64,000 nt of DNA from Georgenia sp. SYP-B2076 (GCF_003991205.1 NZ_RXOZ01000035.1:124001-188000); one strand, 5' to 3'; shown: positions 31,256-41,828, numbered from the stretch's first letter. Notes: generated from the sequence alone by a model not told the origin. A program made the numbers and translations.

Positions 31256-32104
31256 TCACCAGTCGCGCGCGGCGGGCCGCAGGCTCTCCAGGAAGGTGCC
31301 GAGCGCGGCGTTGACGCCGTTCGGGGCGTCCAGCGTCGCGAGGTGCCCGGCGTCGGGGACGGTGTTCACCCTCACGAGGTCCTTGCCGGCCCAGCGGCGC
31401 ATGGAGGTGGCGACCGTGCCGGTCTTGTCACGCTCGCCGCGGATCAGGCAGAGCGGGACGGGGGTGCGGTAAAAGCGCTTACGGGCGCGGAGCAGGTCGG
31501 GGGAGCGCCACAGGTTCAGCAGCTCCTCGTGGCCCGCGCGGGCGTAGCACCGCTCGGCGTAGGCGCGTGCCGTCCGGGTCGTGGTCGCCCGGTTCGCGAG
31601 GACGGCGGGCAGCCGTCCCGCCGGCACGCGGCGGACCACCGCGGCCTTGACGAGGCGGACGAGTCGCTCGCCGAGGGAGATCCGGCCGGTGTTGGACGCC
31701 GCACCGATGACGACGAGGGCGCGGACATGGTCCGGGGCGCGTCGAACGAAGGCCTGGCTGATGTTGCCGCCGAGGCCCTGGCCGACCAGGACCGGACGCA
31801 CGATGGAGAGTGTCTCGAGCAGCACGCGCAGGTCGTCCACCGCCCGCGCGGGGTCGAACGGCTCCGCCGGCGTGCCCGGGCCGAACGGCACCTCCGACGG
31901 CTGCGAGAGGCCGTGCCCCGGCAGGTCCCACGTCACGACCCGGTACCCCGCCTCGAGGAGGTACGCGACCTGCGCGTCGAAGACCGTGTGGTCCATGCCG
32001 GCGTCGTGGGTCATCACCACCGGGTCGCCCTGCCCGTGGGCCCAGTAGTGCAGGCCGCAGCCGTTGACCTGGATGATTGCGCCGCCGTCGGACAGAGTTG
32101 CCAT
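31256..32104 (-). CDS. Alpha/beta hydrolase-fold protein lacking the Ser nucleophile
   Basis: The 282-residue protein has the complete hydrolase fold: strand motif [24 protein letters not shown], the elbow, the acid loop [12 protein letters not shown] and the His segment [15 protein letters not shown]. The elbow reads VGQGLGG instead of GxSxGG, so residue 110 is Gly (codon GGC, one base from Ser AGC). It may be a non-hydrolytic family member, a cofactor-free oxygenase-like enzyme or an inactivated hydrolase. It is divergent from proA, with a 27-bp repeat between them. Confidence 0.85.
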   Translation of the reverse strand: MATLSDGGAIIQVNGCGLHYWAHGQGDPVVMTHDAGMDHTVFDAQVAYLLEAGYRVVTWDLPGHGLSQPSEVPFGPGTPAEPFDPARAVDDLRVLLETLSIVRPVLVGQGLGGNISQAFVRRAPDHVRALVVIGAASNTGRISLGERLVRLVKAAVVRRVPAGRLPAVLANRATTTRTARAYAERCYARAGHEELLNLWRSPDLLRARKRFYRTPVPLCLIRGERDKTGTVATSMRRWAGKDLVRVNTVPDAGHLATLDAPNGVNAALGTFLESLRPAARDW

Positions 32105-32177
32105 GGACAGAACTTAACGAACTTGCTGGCCGCGCCCCATCCGGGAACCATGCGGCGTCGCGCGCCGGTGGCGCCGG

Positions 32178-32234
32178 CCCGACGGCGGTGCCCAGCAGGT
32201 GGCGCCCGACGGCGGTGCCCACCAGGTGGCGCCG
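32178..32234. repeat. 27-bp direct repeat, 2 copies
   Basis: Two units with the core CCCGACGGCGGTGCCCA and then CAGGTGGCG have a 27-bp period (32178 and 32205) in the divergent promoter region between the hydrolase and proA. Confidence 0.6.
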
Positions 32235-32272
32235 CGCTACCCGCCGGCGATGGCCCCATCTACGCTGGTCCC

Positions 32273-33619
32273 ATGAGCGAGACCCTTGTCACTCCCGCGC
32301 AGGAGCCCGCGTCCGCGGCCATCGGCAGTGCCGCGACCCCAGGTGGTTCGGTCGGCGTCGCCGTCACCGACGTGGCCCGCGCGGCGAAGAAGGCGTCCCG
32401 GGTGCTCGCGACCGCGACCCGCGCGACCAAGGACGCCGCCCTCCTCGCGATGGCCGACGCGCTCGTCGCCGACGCGCCGCGCATCGTCGCGGCGAACGCC
32501 GAGGACCTCGAGCGCGGCCGCGCCACCAACATGACGACCTCGCTGCTGGACCGCCTCGCGCTAGACGAGACGCGCATCGGCGCCATCGCGGACGCCCTGC
32601 GGGAGCTCGCCGCGCTGCCCGACCCGGTCGGCGAGGTCGTCCGCGGGTCGACGCTGCCCAACGGCCTGCGCCTGCGCCAGGTGCGCGTGCCCATGGGCGT
32701 GGTCGGCATGATCTACGAGGCCCGTCCCAACGTCACCGTCGACGCCGCGGGCCTGGCGCTGAAGTCCGGCAACGCCGTGATCCTGCGTGGCGGCTCGGCC
32801 GCGGCCAGCTCGAACGCCGTCATCGTGGGCGTCCTCGGCGACGCGCTGGCGGCCCGGGGCCTCCCGCGGGAGCTCATCCAGTCCATCGACGCCTACGGCC
32901 GCGCTGGCGCCGTCGAGCTCATGCGCGCCCGCGGCCTGGTGGACGTGCTGGTGCCGCGGGGCGGCGCGGACCTCATCCAGACCGTCGTGCGCGAGTCCGT
33001 CGTCCCCGTCATCGAGACCGGGGTGGGCAACTGCCACATCTTTGTCGACGCCAGCGCCGACGTCGCCAAGGCGGTGCCGATCGTGCTCAACTCCAAGACC
33101 CAGCGCACCGGCGTGTGCAACGCGGCCGAGACGCTGCTGGTCCACCGGGACGTCGCGCGTGCCTTCCTGCCCGCCGTGCTCGCCGCGCTGCGGGAGGAGG
33201 ACGTGACCATCCACGGCGACGACGACGTCGCCGCCGTCGCCCCGACCGTCCCCGGCGGGCTGCGGTTCGAGGCCGCGACCGAGGCGGACTGGGAGACCGA
33301 GTACCTGTCCCTCGACCTCGCGGTCAAGGTCGTCGACTCCCTCGACGAGGCGCTCGAGCACATCTCCCGCTACTCCTCCGGCCACACGGAGGTCATCTGC
33401 ACCCAGGACGTCACCTCGGTGCGCCGCTTCACGACCGAGCTCGACTCCGCGGCGCTGATCGTCAACGCGTCCTCCCGCTTCACCGACGGCGGCCAGCTCG
33501 GTCTCGGCGCGGAGATCGGCATCTCCACCCAGAAGCTCCACGCCCGCGGCCCCATGGGGCTGGCCGAGCTGACGACGACGACGTGGATCGTCGAGGGGGA
33601 CGGTCAGATCCGCGAGTGA
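32273..33619 (+). CDS. proA: Glutamate-5-semialdehyde dehydrogenase (gamma-glutamyl phosphate reductase)
   Basis: ProA reduces gamma-glutamyl phosphate to the semialdehyde with NADPH in proline synthesis. The 448-residue protein has the family's [20 protein letters not shown] cofactor region, the catalytic Cys 282 in [15 protein letters not shown], and the end [19 protein letters not shown]. The first about 30 residues ([20 protein letters not shown]) are an N-terminal addition over the usual start. proB, normally just upstream, is absent from this position; a hydrolase gene lies divergent instead, so proA here has its own promoter. Confidence 0.96.
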   Translation: MSETLVTPAQEPASAAIGSAATPGGSVGVAVTDVARAAKKASRVLATATRATKDAALLAMADALVADAPRIVAANAEDLERGRATNMTTSLLDRLALDETRIGAIADALRELAALPDPVGEVVRGSTLPNGLRLRQVRVPMGVVGMIYEARPNVTVDAAGLALKSGNAVILRGGSAAASSNAVIVGVLGDALAARGLPRELIQSIDAYGRAGAVELMRARGLVDVLVPRGGADLIQTVVRESVVPVIETGVGNCHIFVDASADVAKAVPIVLNSKTQRTGVCNAAETLLVHRDVARAFLPAVLAALREEDVTIHGDDDVAAVAPTVPGGLRFEAATEADWETEYLSLDLAVKVVDSLDEALEHISRYSSGHTEVICTQDVTSVRRFTTELDSAALIVNASSRFTDGGQLGLGAEIGISTQKLHARGPMGLAELTTTTWIVEGDGQIRE

Positions 33620-33708
33620 GCGGGGTCGCGGACCTGCCGGGCCGGTCGCGCCGTCGCGGGAGTGCGATAGTGATGCGGGCCACACCGTAGATGAGGCACC
33701 ATCTGGGG

Positions 33709-34679
<971 letters not shown>

Positions 34680-34683
<4 letters not shown>

Positions 34684-35990
34684 CCGCGCGCGGCCCGACG
34701 CCGCCGGGCCCGACGCCGCCCGGCGCGACGCCGCCCGGCGCGACCGTGCGGGGCCTGACGGCGCGCGGCTGGGCGTTCCTGGGCGCCGGCGTGACCATCG
34801 TGGTCGGGGCCGCGCTGCTCGGCTTCCCGGACCTCACCCGGATCGGCGTCCTCCTCGCCGTCCTCCCGCTGCTCGCGCTGGCCAGCGTCTGGCGACGCAC
34901 CCCGCAGATCGCGGCGCGGCGCCTGGCGCCGGCGGTGCTCCGCCCGGGAGAGTCGGCGCAGGTGCGGGTCGAGCTGCGCAACGAGGGACGCCGCGGCACC
35001 CTGCCCCACCTGGCAAGGGAGCACGTCGACCCCCAGCTGGGCCACGGCCCCCACGTCGTCCTGCCGCGTCTGGCTCCGGGCGAGCGCGAGGACCTCACCT
35101 ACACGATCCGCGGCGCCGCGCGCGGCCGGTACGTTCTCGGCCCTGTCGCGCTGGGCCTGCAGGATCCGTTCGGCCTGACCCTGAGCCGGGGGGCGCTGCG
35201 CGAGACGGCCGAGGTGCTCGTCCTGCCGCGCGTCGAACCACTCGGCGGCGGTGGGCACCGGTGGCACGGCGGGGCGGGGGAGCGGCCGATGCCGCACATG
35301 GTCGCGTCGCAGGGGGAGGACGACCTCAGCACGCGGTTCTACCGCCAGGGCGACGACCTGCGGCGCATCCACTGGCCCGCCACCGCCCACCGTGCCGAGC
35401 TCATGGTCCGCCAGGAGGAGCGTCCCGCCCGGCGCCGGGCGGTGCTCGTGCTCGGCCCGCGTCCCGCAGACCCTCCGGCGGGCGGCGGACCGAGCTTCGA
35501 GTGGGCCGTGAGCGCGCTGGCCTCGGTCGCCGTGTATCTCGCCGGGCAGGGGTATGCCGTCCACCTCGTCAGCGCCGAGACCGTGCGCGAGGGCAGGGCG
35601 GCCCGGGCGCTGGGCGTCGACGCCGTCCTGCGGTGCCTCGCCGTAGCCGCGCCGGACGCCGGCGACGTCGAGCCCGTCCTCCGCGCCGCCCGCGCGATCA
35701 CGGCAGGGGTGCTGGTCGCCGCGGTCACCGCCGACGACGGGCCCGCGGTCCGGCGGCTCACCCGGGCCCGCGCGCCCGGCACGATCGGCGTCCTGCTCCT
35801 CGACGGCGCGTCGGGGGCTCCCGGCGGCCAGGCCCCGGTCCCGGGACCCGCCGGCGCGAACGGCGTCGCCGACCTGGTCCGTGCCGCGCGCGCCGCGGGC
35901 TGGCGGGCCGCCGTCGTCCGGCCGGGCGCCGGCGTCGCCGAGACCTGGGACCGGGTCACGGCCACCGGACCGAGGCCGGTGCCGGCGTGA
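34680..35990 (+). CDS. DUF58 domain protein
   Basis: The 436-residue protein starts with four TPPG repeats, then two transmembrane helices (FLGAGVTIVVGAALLGF and GVLLAVLPLLALASV, about residues 32-70), a beta-rich segment, and the DUF58 signature FYRQGDDLRRIHWPATAHR at about residue 220. A von Willebrand-like fold follows to the C-terminus. It is the middle partner of the MoxR/DUF58/transglutaminase system. The start overlaps moxR (ATGA), and the end overlaps the next gene (GTGA). Confidence 0.92.
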
Positions 35991-38356
35991 ACGCGGGGGG
36001 CCGGTGGGGCGACGGCCGGTGGGGCGACGCGGCGCTGGCGGCGCTGACCACGGCCGTGGCGAGCTGGCCCCTGACCCGCCTGATGCAGGAGCAGGCGTGG
36101 GTGGGGCCCACGTTCGCCGCCTTCGTCGTCGTGGCCGGTTCGGGGGCGCTGGCCCGCACGGCGCGGTTCCCGGCGTGGGCGGTGGTGGCCGTCCAGACGT
36201 ACGCCGCCGCGCTGGTCGTGTCCTGGTTCCTGGTGCCGGGCCACCACGTGCTCGGCGTCCCGCTGCCCTCGGCCTTCGCGGCGATGGCCGACCTGTGGTG
36301 GCAGGGGGTCGCGGCGATCCAGGTCGAGTCCGTCCCGGCCCGCTCCAGCCCCGGCCTGGTGCTCATCGTCGTCATGGCCATGACCGCGGTGGGCCTCGCG
36401 GTCGACGTCATCGCCGTGACCCTGCGGTCCCCGGCGCTGGCGGGGCTGCCGCTGCTCGTGGTGCTGAGCATCACCGCGTCGAACACGGGGCAGCCGCTGC
36501 CCGCCAGGTACTTCCTCGTCACCGCCCCCGTCTGGCTGCTGCTCGTGGCGCGCCAGGGCATCGGGTCGGTGCGCGCCTGGGCGGAGCAGCACGGGCCGAC
36601 GGCGGCGCACGGCGACGTGGTCGCGGGCCGCGGCGCCGACGCGGGAGACGGCGCCGACGTCGCGGCGGGCGGCGCACGCACGTACCGGTCGTGGGCGCAG
36701 ACCCTCGGCGTGGTCACGGTGCTCCTCGCCGTTCTCCTCCCCGGTGTCGTGCCGCACCTGCCGCCCGTGGCGCTCGGGCAGGCGCCGGGCGCCGGACGCG
36801 GACCCGGGTTCGCCTCGGGCCGGGTCACGTTCACCGACACCCTCGACCTCGCCGCCGACCTGAGGAGCCCGAGCCGGCGGCCGGTGCTGCGCTACCGCAC
36901 CGACGACGTCCGGCCCCCGCCGCTGCGCGTGACCGTGAGCACCCGGTACGACGACGGCCGGTGGTGGCCGCCGGCGAGCGACGGCGCGTCCGGCGCGGCG
37001 CAGCCCGCGCTCTCGCCGACCGGCGGGCCGGAGGTCGAGCGGGCCACGATGTCCCTGACCGTGGTCCACAACGAGCTGACGGCGCCGCAGGTGGCGCTGC
37101 CCCAGCCGCTGGGCGACGCCGACTTCGGGGAGATCCCCTGGGAGCTGGACCCCGTCACAGGAACGGTCCTCGTGGCCGGCCAGCCCGACAGCTACGAGGC
37201 GACGTACTGGCGCACCACCGGGCCGCTGCCCGTGGGCGTCGGGGACCCCGCGGCGCTCGGGCCCGTCGACCCGGAGCTGCTCCGCGTCGACGAGGCGTCC
37301 TGGGACCGCGTCCACGAGCTCGCCGCCACGCTCACCGCCGGCACCACCAACCAGGTGCAGGCCGCGATGGCGATCCAGGCCTACCTGCGCGGCGCCGCCT
37401 TCCGGTACTCCCTCACGCTCGCCGACCCCGTCGCCGGGCCCGACGGCCGGACCCTGGACCCGCTGAGCCACTTCCTGGTGACGAAGCAGGGGTACTGCGT
37501 CCAGTTCGCCTCCGCCATGGTGATGCTGTCGCGGGCCCACGGCATCCCGGCGCGCCTGGCGGTCGGCTTCCTGCCGGGGACGCGCGGGGCGGACGGCTCC
37601 CGCACGGTGGTGGCCGCCGACGCGCACGCCTGGCCGGAGCTGTACATCACCGGCCTCGGGTGGACCCGATTCGAACCCACCCCCGGCACGCGCACCGGCG
37701 CCGCCACGGCGTACGTCACGGAGCAGGACGCGGCCGCGCCCGTACCCACCGCGGAGGCGCCCACGGTGGCCCCGGAGCGGCGGAACGGCGCGCCGGACGT
37801 CGGGGCCGTGAAGAGCGAGACGGGCGGCGGGGGGCTCTCCGCCGTCGGACCGGAGATCGCCCGCGCGGGCGTGCTGGCGCTCGCCGTCCTCCTGGCCGTG
37901 TCCGTGGTCCCGGCCGCCGGGCGCTGGCGCCGCTCGGCGGGGCGGCGGCGGGCCGGCGACGACGCCGCCCGCGTCGAGGGCGAGTGGCAGGCGTTGACGG
38001 CCACGCTGGCGGACCTCGGGGTCGCCGCGCCGGCGGGCGCCACGCCCCGGCAGGCCCGCGCCCACTACGCGCGGGCGACGGGCCTGGACGGGCCGAGCGC
38101 CGACGCGTTGTCCCGGGCCGCCACGCGGCTCGAGGACGCCCGGTACGCCCCGGGACGCGCGAATCTCGGCACGATGGCGGAGGACGTGCGGGAGGTCGCC
38201 ACCCGGGTGCGGAGCACCCGGCCGTGGCGAATCCGACTGCGGGCGGGGTTGTGGCCGCGCAGCGGCGTGGCCGCGCTCCACGAGATCACTGCCGGCCTCG
38301 GCGAGGTCGCCGGAGTGGTCCGTGAGCGTGTGCGGGGCGGCCACCGCAGGGGGTGA
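35987..38356 (+). CDS. Transglutaminase-like membrane protein (TgpA/DUF3488 type)
   Basis: This 789-residue protein has about six N-terminal transmembrane helices (residues 15-260), an extracytoplasmic transglutaminase domain and one later helix (GVLALAVLLAVSVVPAAG at about 625) before a cytoplasmic tail. The papain-like core has Cys 504 in TKQGYCVQFASAMVMLSRA and His 547 in AADAHAWPELYI; the acidic position is Glu in GWTRFEPTPG. It completes the MoxR/DUF58/transglutaminase operon, which in other actinobacteria may act on the envelope. The real substrate is unknown. Confidence 0.93.
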   Translation: MNAGGRWGDGRWGDAALAALTTAVASWPLTRLMQEQAWVGPTFAAFVVVAGSGALARTARFPAWAVVAVQTYAAALVVSWFLVPGHHVLGVPLPSAFAAMADLWWQGVAAIQVESVPARSSPGLVLIVVMAMTAVGLAVDVIAVTLRSPALAGLPLLVVLSITASNTGQPLPARYFLVTAPVWLLLVARQGIGSVRAWAEQHGPTAAHGDVVAGRGADAGDGADVAAGGARTYRSWAQTLGVVTVLLAVLLPGVVPHLPPVALGQAPGAGRGPGFASGRVTFTDTLDLAADLRSPSRRPVLRYRTDDVRPPPLRVTVSTRYDDGRWWPPASDGASGAAQPALSPTGGPEVERATMSLTVVHNELTAPQVALPQPLGDADFGEIPWELDPVTGTVLVAGQPDSYEATYWRTTGPLPVGVGDPAALGPVDPELLRVDEASWDRVHELAATLTAGTTNQVQAAMAIQAYLRGAAFRYSLTLADPVAGPDGRTLDPLSHFLVTKQGYCVQFASAMVMLSRAHGIPARLAVGFLPGTRGADGSRTVVAADAHAWPELYITGLGWTRFEPTPGTRTGAATAYVTEQDAAAPVPTAEAPTVAPERRNGAPDVGAVKSETGGGGLSAVGPEIARAGVLALAVLLAVSVVPAAGRWRRSAGRRRAGDDAARVEGEWQALTATLADLGVAAPAGATPRQARAHYARATGLDGPSADALSRAATRLEDARYAPGRANLGTMAEDVREVATRVRSTRPWRIRLRAGLWPRSGVAALHEITAGLGEVAGVVRERVRGGHRRG

Positions 38357-38451
38357 GCGGCGGCGTCGCGTGGGGGCGCGCTGCGGCGGCGCGACGCGCC
38401 GCGGCCGGGGTCGCGCTGCGGCGGCGCTGCCGGGAGCGGGGGAGACGTCGC

Positions 38452-39243
38452 TCACCGCGCGCGCTCAGCCGCCGCGAAGAACTCCGCCAGCACGGGGCCG
38501 ACGGCCTCGGGGACCATGTCGTGGTCCGTGCCGGGGACCACCCGGTGCTCGGCGTCGGGCAGGGCGCCCGCCGCGCCCGCCGCGGCGTCCACGAGCCTCG
38601 GCCAGGTCGCGTCGCCGCTGAGCACGAGGGTGGGCACGGTCACGGCGGCGAGCACCTGCGCGGGGACCGGCTCCGCGGTCAGTGACGCGTCGTAGACGGC
38701 GGACTGCGCCATGGCCTCGAGCGCCGGCCAGAACGGCGCCTGGCGGATCTGGGCGATGACCTCGGCGGGCAGGCCGACGCCCTCGGCCTGGAAGAGTGAG
38801 ACGGCGTCGCCGGGGCGTCCCGCCCCGATGAGGTCGCTCATCCGCGCCGCCAGGTCGGACGGCGACCGGGCGCTGCCGTCGCCCGTGACGGCCGGCGGCT
38901 CGAAGAGCGCGAGACGGGTGATCGGCAGCCCGGTCGCGGCGGCCCGCAGCGCGATGACCGCGCCGGAGGAGTACCCCAGGACCGAGACGGGGGCGCCGAC
39001 CTCGGCGATCAGGGCGGCGAGGTCCTCGACCTCCCGGTCGGCGGCGTAGGGCGGGGTGTCGCCGCTGTCACCCCGCGCGCGCCGGTCGTAGGTGTAGACC
39101 GTGAACCGCGGGGCCAGCTCGCGGGCGAGGGGCTCGCCGCGGCTGCGGTCGTTGAAGGCGCCGACGACGATGACGACGGGCGGACCGCCGCCCGTGCGGT
39201 CGAACGCGATGGGGGTGCCGTCGCGGGAGGTGACGATCTCCAT
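38452..39243 (-). CDS. Alpha/beta hydrolase
   Basis: The 263-residue hydrolase has GTPIAFDRTGGGPPVVIVVG at its start, YDRRARGDSGDTPPY, the nucleophile elbow GYSSG with Ser, and VPGTDHDMVPEAVGP with the catalytic His. It resembles small esterases that often accompany YCII or DUF899 genes. AAGGAG precedes the ATG. It follows the YCII-domain gene by 69 bases on the same strand, so they are probably co-transcribed. Confidence 0.9.
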   Translation of the reverse strand: MEIVTSRDGTPIAFDRTGGGPPVVIVVGAFNDRSRGEPLARELAPRFTVYTYDRRARGDSGDTPPYAADREVEDLAALIAEVGAPVSVLGYSSGAVIALRAAATGLPITRLALFEPPAVTGDGSARSPSDLAARMSDLIGAGRPGDAVSLFQAEGVGLPAEVIAQIRQAPFWPALEAMAQSAVYDASLTAEPVPAQVLAAVTVPTLVLSGDATWPRLVDAAAGAAGALPDAEHRVVPGTDHDMVPEAVGPVLAEFFAAAERAR

Positions 39244-39312
39244 GCGGGTCTCCTTGGTGCGGTCCTCGGTGGCGTTGCCCGGTTCGTCAGGGGGCAGGTG
39301 GCAGGTCCGCCG

Positions 39313-39666
39313 TCATCCGTGCGCGTTCGCCGGGGCCGGGCGCTCGAGCAGCGGCCGGATCTCCACCGCGCCGTAGCCGGCGACCGGGTGCTGCGCGGCC
39401 ACCTCGACCGCCTCGTCCAGGCTGGCGCACTCGATGAGCGCGTATCCGGCGATGACCTCTTTGGACTCGGTGAACGGGCCGTCGGACAGCACCACCCGCT
39501 CGCCGCGGACCCGGACGGTCGTCGCCTCCCGGCTCGGGCGCAGCTGGCTCGTCCCGCGCATGACGCCCAGGCGTTCGGTGTCCTCACTCCAGGTGCCGCA
39601 GCCCGGCGGCTCGGCGTCCGAGGCGTCCTCGCCCTCGGGCACGGCGATCAGCAGCAGGTATCGCAC
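39313..39666 (-). CDS. YCII-related domain protein
   Basis: This 117-residue protein is a YCII/DGPF-type domain: VRYLLLIAVPEGE at the start, DGPFTESKEVIAGYALIECA in the middle (DGPF motif) and HPVAGYGAVEIRPL at the end. Such proteins are often co-encoded with ECF sigma factors. None is visible here. The start is GTG 39666 with GAGGAGGAG directly before it. An ATG 27 bases upstream is less likely because it would bury that site in the coding region. Function unknown. Confidence 0.88.
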   Translation of the reverse strand: MRYLLLIAVPEGEDASDAEPPGCGTWSEDTERLGVMRGTSQLRPSREATTVRVRGERVVLSDGPFTESKEVIAGYALIECASLDEAVEVAAQHPVAGYGAVEIRPLLERPAPANAHG

Positions 39667-39730
39667 ATCTCCTCCTCGAGCCGGGAACACCACGACCCTC
39701 CCACGGCCGGCCCCTCGAGGGAACGGCAGG

Positions 39731-39794
39731 GGACGCTCGGCGGTGGGGACGCTCGGCGGTGGGGACGCTCGGCGGTGCGGACGCTCGGCGGCGG
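39731..39794. repeat. 16-bp tandem repeat, 4 copies
   Basis: Four abutting copies of GGACGCTCGGCGGTGG (39731, 39747, 39763, 39779), the last two with one or two changes, sit in the divergent region between the YCII gene and the acetyltransferase. Confidence 0.85.
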
Positions 39795-39864
39795 GGATGG
39801 GCGGCGGCGGGAATGGACGACCGTGCCCGTGCGGTTGTCACTGCCGATCCCCGAGGAGGAACCG

Positions 39865-40434
39865 TTGTCCCAGCACTCGCCGGTCCAGGTCGCGCGCCCG
39901 CCCGCGGCGCTCCACTTCCGGCTCGTCCGGCCCGAGGAGCACGACGCGGTCGGTGAGCTGCTCCTCGCCGCGTACGACGAGTACGGCATGGGCGGGGCGT
40001 ACCGCGCGCACCTCCGTGACGTCGCCGGCCGCGTGGCCGAGCAGGAGGTCTGGGTCGCCCTGGACGACGGCGGAACGATCGTCGGCACGGTCGTCACGCC
40101 GCGCGAGGGGCGCACGCTCACCCCGCTCGCCCGGGCCGGCGAGCTCGACTTCCGCTTCCTGGCCGTCTCTCCGGCCGCGCGTGGCCGCGGCGTCGGCAGC
40201 GCACTGACGCGTCACGTGCTCGACGTCGCCCGGCGCCGCGGCGCCTCGGCGGTGGTGATGAACTCCGGGCCTCAGATGCTCGGGGCCCACGCCCTCTACC
40301 TCGGCCTGGGCTTCGTGCGGCTGCCCGAGCGCGAGACCGTCGTGGTCGCGGACGGCCGGCTGCTCGCCTTCGGCTACGCGCTCGTGGACCACCCGGCAGA
40401 GCCGGCGCGTGACGCCGGGCCGCTCGACGCGTAG
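39865..40434 (+). CDS. GNAT-family N-acetyltransferase
   Basis: The 189-residue enzyme has an intact acetyl-CoA site: FRFLAVSPAARGRGVGSALT (R-G-x-G-x-G/A loop) at about residues 95-114, and a final ALYLGLGFVRLPERE segment. It transfers acetyl groups to an unknown amine. I start at TTG 39865 because AGGAGG lies 5 bases upstream. Earlier GTG codons lack a site and add a low-complexity head. The C-terminal end runs up to a 27-bp minisatellite. Confidence 0.88.
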   Translation: MSQHSPVQVARPPAALHFRLVRPEEHDAVGELLLAAYDEYGMGGAYRAHLRDVAGRVAEQEVWVALDDGGTIVGTVVTPREGRTLTPLARAGELDFRFLAVSPAARGRGVGSALTRHVLDVARRRGASAVVMNSGPQMLGAHALYLGLGFVRLPERETVVVADGRLLAFGYALVDHPAEPARDAGPLDA

Positions 40435-40475
40435 CCGCGACCGGCCGGGGGTGGCGACGTGGCCGGCCGTGGCGG

Positions 40476-40630
40476 GTGAGGCAGCGCGCCGTGAGGCCGG
40501 CGGTGAGGCGGCGCGCCGTGAGGCCGGCGGTGAGGCGGCGCGCCGTGAGGCCGGCGGTGAGGCGGCGCGCCGTGAGGCCGGCGGTGAGGCGGCGCGCCGT
40601 GAGGCCGGCGGTGAGGCGGCGCGCCGTGAG
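40476..40630. repeat. 27-bp minisatellite, about 5.7 copies
   Basis: A nearly perfect array of GTGAGGCGGCGCGCCGTGAG + GCCGGCG (27 bp) starts at 40476 and repeats at 40503, 40530, 40557, 40584 and 40611. Because 27 is a multiple of three, all six frames stay open, producing false reading frames such as GGEAARREA on one strand and TARRLTAGL on the other. It fills the gap between the acetyltransferase and the small CxxxxC gene. Confidence 0.93.
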
Positions 40631-40711
40631 GCAGCGCGCGGCCGGCGCCAGGATCCCGCCATCCCCCGGCACAAGGTAAACGGTCTCCCGTCGCGGGCCG
40701 AGCGCCCTGCG

Positions 40712-40939
40712 CTAGATGGCCGTCAGGTGAGGTCCTGCCGCCGCGCCGCCGTATCCCGTGACGGGCACGTAGCAAACTCCGTCGGCGCAGTAGCCGGCGT
40801 CGGCACCCCCGAGGGTCTCGAGCGAGGTGCCAATCGCCTCGAGCGACGTGCCGAAGCTCTCGAGCGACGTGCCCAACTCGCGCGACGCCGGGAGGCCGAG
40901 CCCCGCAACGGGCGCACCCGAAGGCGTGGTCGCGCTCAT
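40712..40939 (-). CDS. Small heptad-repeat/CxxxxC protein coupled to a DsbA-like gene
   Basis: This 75-residue reading frame starts within the stop of the upstream DsbA-family gene (ATGA overlap), which is the main evidence that it is translated. Residues about 21-43 are three 7-residue repeats (LGTSLES, FGTSLEA, IGTSLET), encoded by diverged 21-bp units. They are followed by GGADAGYCADGVCYVPVTGY, with two Cys four residues apart. There is no signal peptide. I do not recognise the family. It may be a substrate or partner of the oxidoreductase, a small metal-binding protein, or a peptide precursor. Each of these is inference. Confidence 0.6.
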   Translation of the reverse strand: MSATTPSGAPVAGLGLPASRELGTSLESFGTSLEAIGTSLETLGGADAGYCADGVCYVPVTGYGGAAAGPHLTAI

Positions 40940-41688
40940 CGCGCGGTCTCCGGCTGCGCCGTCTCCGGCTGCGCCGTCTCCGCCTGGGCGCTCCCGGCGC
41001 TTCCCGGCTGCGGCGCCTCGGCGGTTCCCGGCTGCGCCGCCTCGGCGGCCATGTCCGCGCGGGCGCGGCGCAGCGCCTCGCCGAAGATCTCGGGGCTCTG
41101 GGCGCCGGAGACGCCGTACTTCTCGCCGATGATGTAGAACGGCACGCCCTGGATGCCGATCTGCTGCGCCGCGGCGATGTCTGCCTGGACGGCCCCGGCG
41201 TAAGTGCCCTCGCGCAGCGCCCGGCCCACCTCGTCGGCGTCGAGGCCGGCCTCGACGGCCACCTCAACGAGGTCCTCGTCGTGGCCGACGTGCCTGCCCT
41301 GCTCGAAGTAGGCGGAGAAGAGCTTCTCCATGAGCTCGAGCTGCAGGCCCTTCGCCTTGGCGAGGTGGAGCACCTGGTGGGCCTTGAGGGTCTTGGTGTG
41401 CTTCACGCTGTCGAAGTCGTACGCGAGGCCCTCGCCGGCGGCCAGCTGCGTCATCTGGCCGAGCATCTGCGCCACCTGCTCCTTGGCCATGCCCTTGTGG
41501 CCGGCGAGGAAGTCGACCTCGCTGCCCTCGAAGTCGACGGGGGTGTCGGGGGCGAGCTCGAAGGAGTGATACTCCAGGGTCACCTCGCCGTCGAAGTCCG
41601 CCGCGGCCTTCTCGAACCGGCGCTTGCCGATGAAGCACCAGGGGCAGGCGATATCGGACCACACGTGCACGTTGATGGGTTCAGTCAT
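40936..41688 (-). CDS. DsbA-family (FrnE-like) oxidoreductase
   Basis: The 250-residue protein is a cytoplasmic DsbA-fold enzyme of the FrnE type: VWSDIACPWCFIGKRRFEKA with the CPWC active site at residues 15-18, a helical insert, and the cis-Pro loop IGIQGVPFYIIGEKYGVSGA. FrnE proteins act in disulfide exchange or as 2-hydroxychromene-carboxylate isomerase relatives. The tail after about residue 210 is Ala/Gln/Pro/Glu-rich with repeats such as AQPETAQPETAR. The start is ATG 41688 rather than an upstream one at 41703. The next gene is a 75-residue protein with a CxxxxC motif overlapping its stop. Confidence 0.92.
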   Translation of the reverse strand: MTEPINVHVWSDIACPWCFIGKRRFEKAAADFDGEVTLEYHSFELAPDTPVDFEGSEVDFLAGHKGMAKEQVAQMLGQMTQLAAGEGLAYDFDSVKHTKTLKAHQVLHLAKAKGLQLELMEKLFSAYFEQGRHVGHDEDLVEVAVEAGLDADEVGRALREGTYAGAVQADIAAAQQIGIQGVPFYIIGEKYGVSGAQSPEIFGEALRRARADMAAEAAQPGTAEAPQPGSAGSAQAETAQPETAQPETAR

Positions 41689-41828
41689 GCCGGGTCCAAC
41701 CACCGCGCGCCCCCTATCATTCCGGGCCGGTCCGGTCCGGCGTCGGGCCGGGGGGAGGCGGCTGCCCGATGCCCGTGCTCCCGCCCCGGGGGCCTTGGCG
41801 ATCGCCCGGCAATGAGATGTGATGGGGC

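Noticed and set aside
35339-38455. Minus-strand frame of over 1000 residues across the DUF58/transglutaminase genes
   Set aside because: It is antisense noise. The plus-strand genes have clear domains, coupled starts and family-like lengths.
40476-40630. Possible CRISPR array
   Set aside because: The 27-bp units abut each other with no spacers and there are no cas genes, so it is a minisatellite.
40409-41137. Plus-strand frame with GGEAARREA repeats
   Set aside because: It is created by the 27-bp minisatellite, which leaves every frame open, and then runs antisense through the DsbA-like gene.
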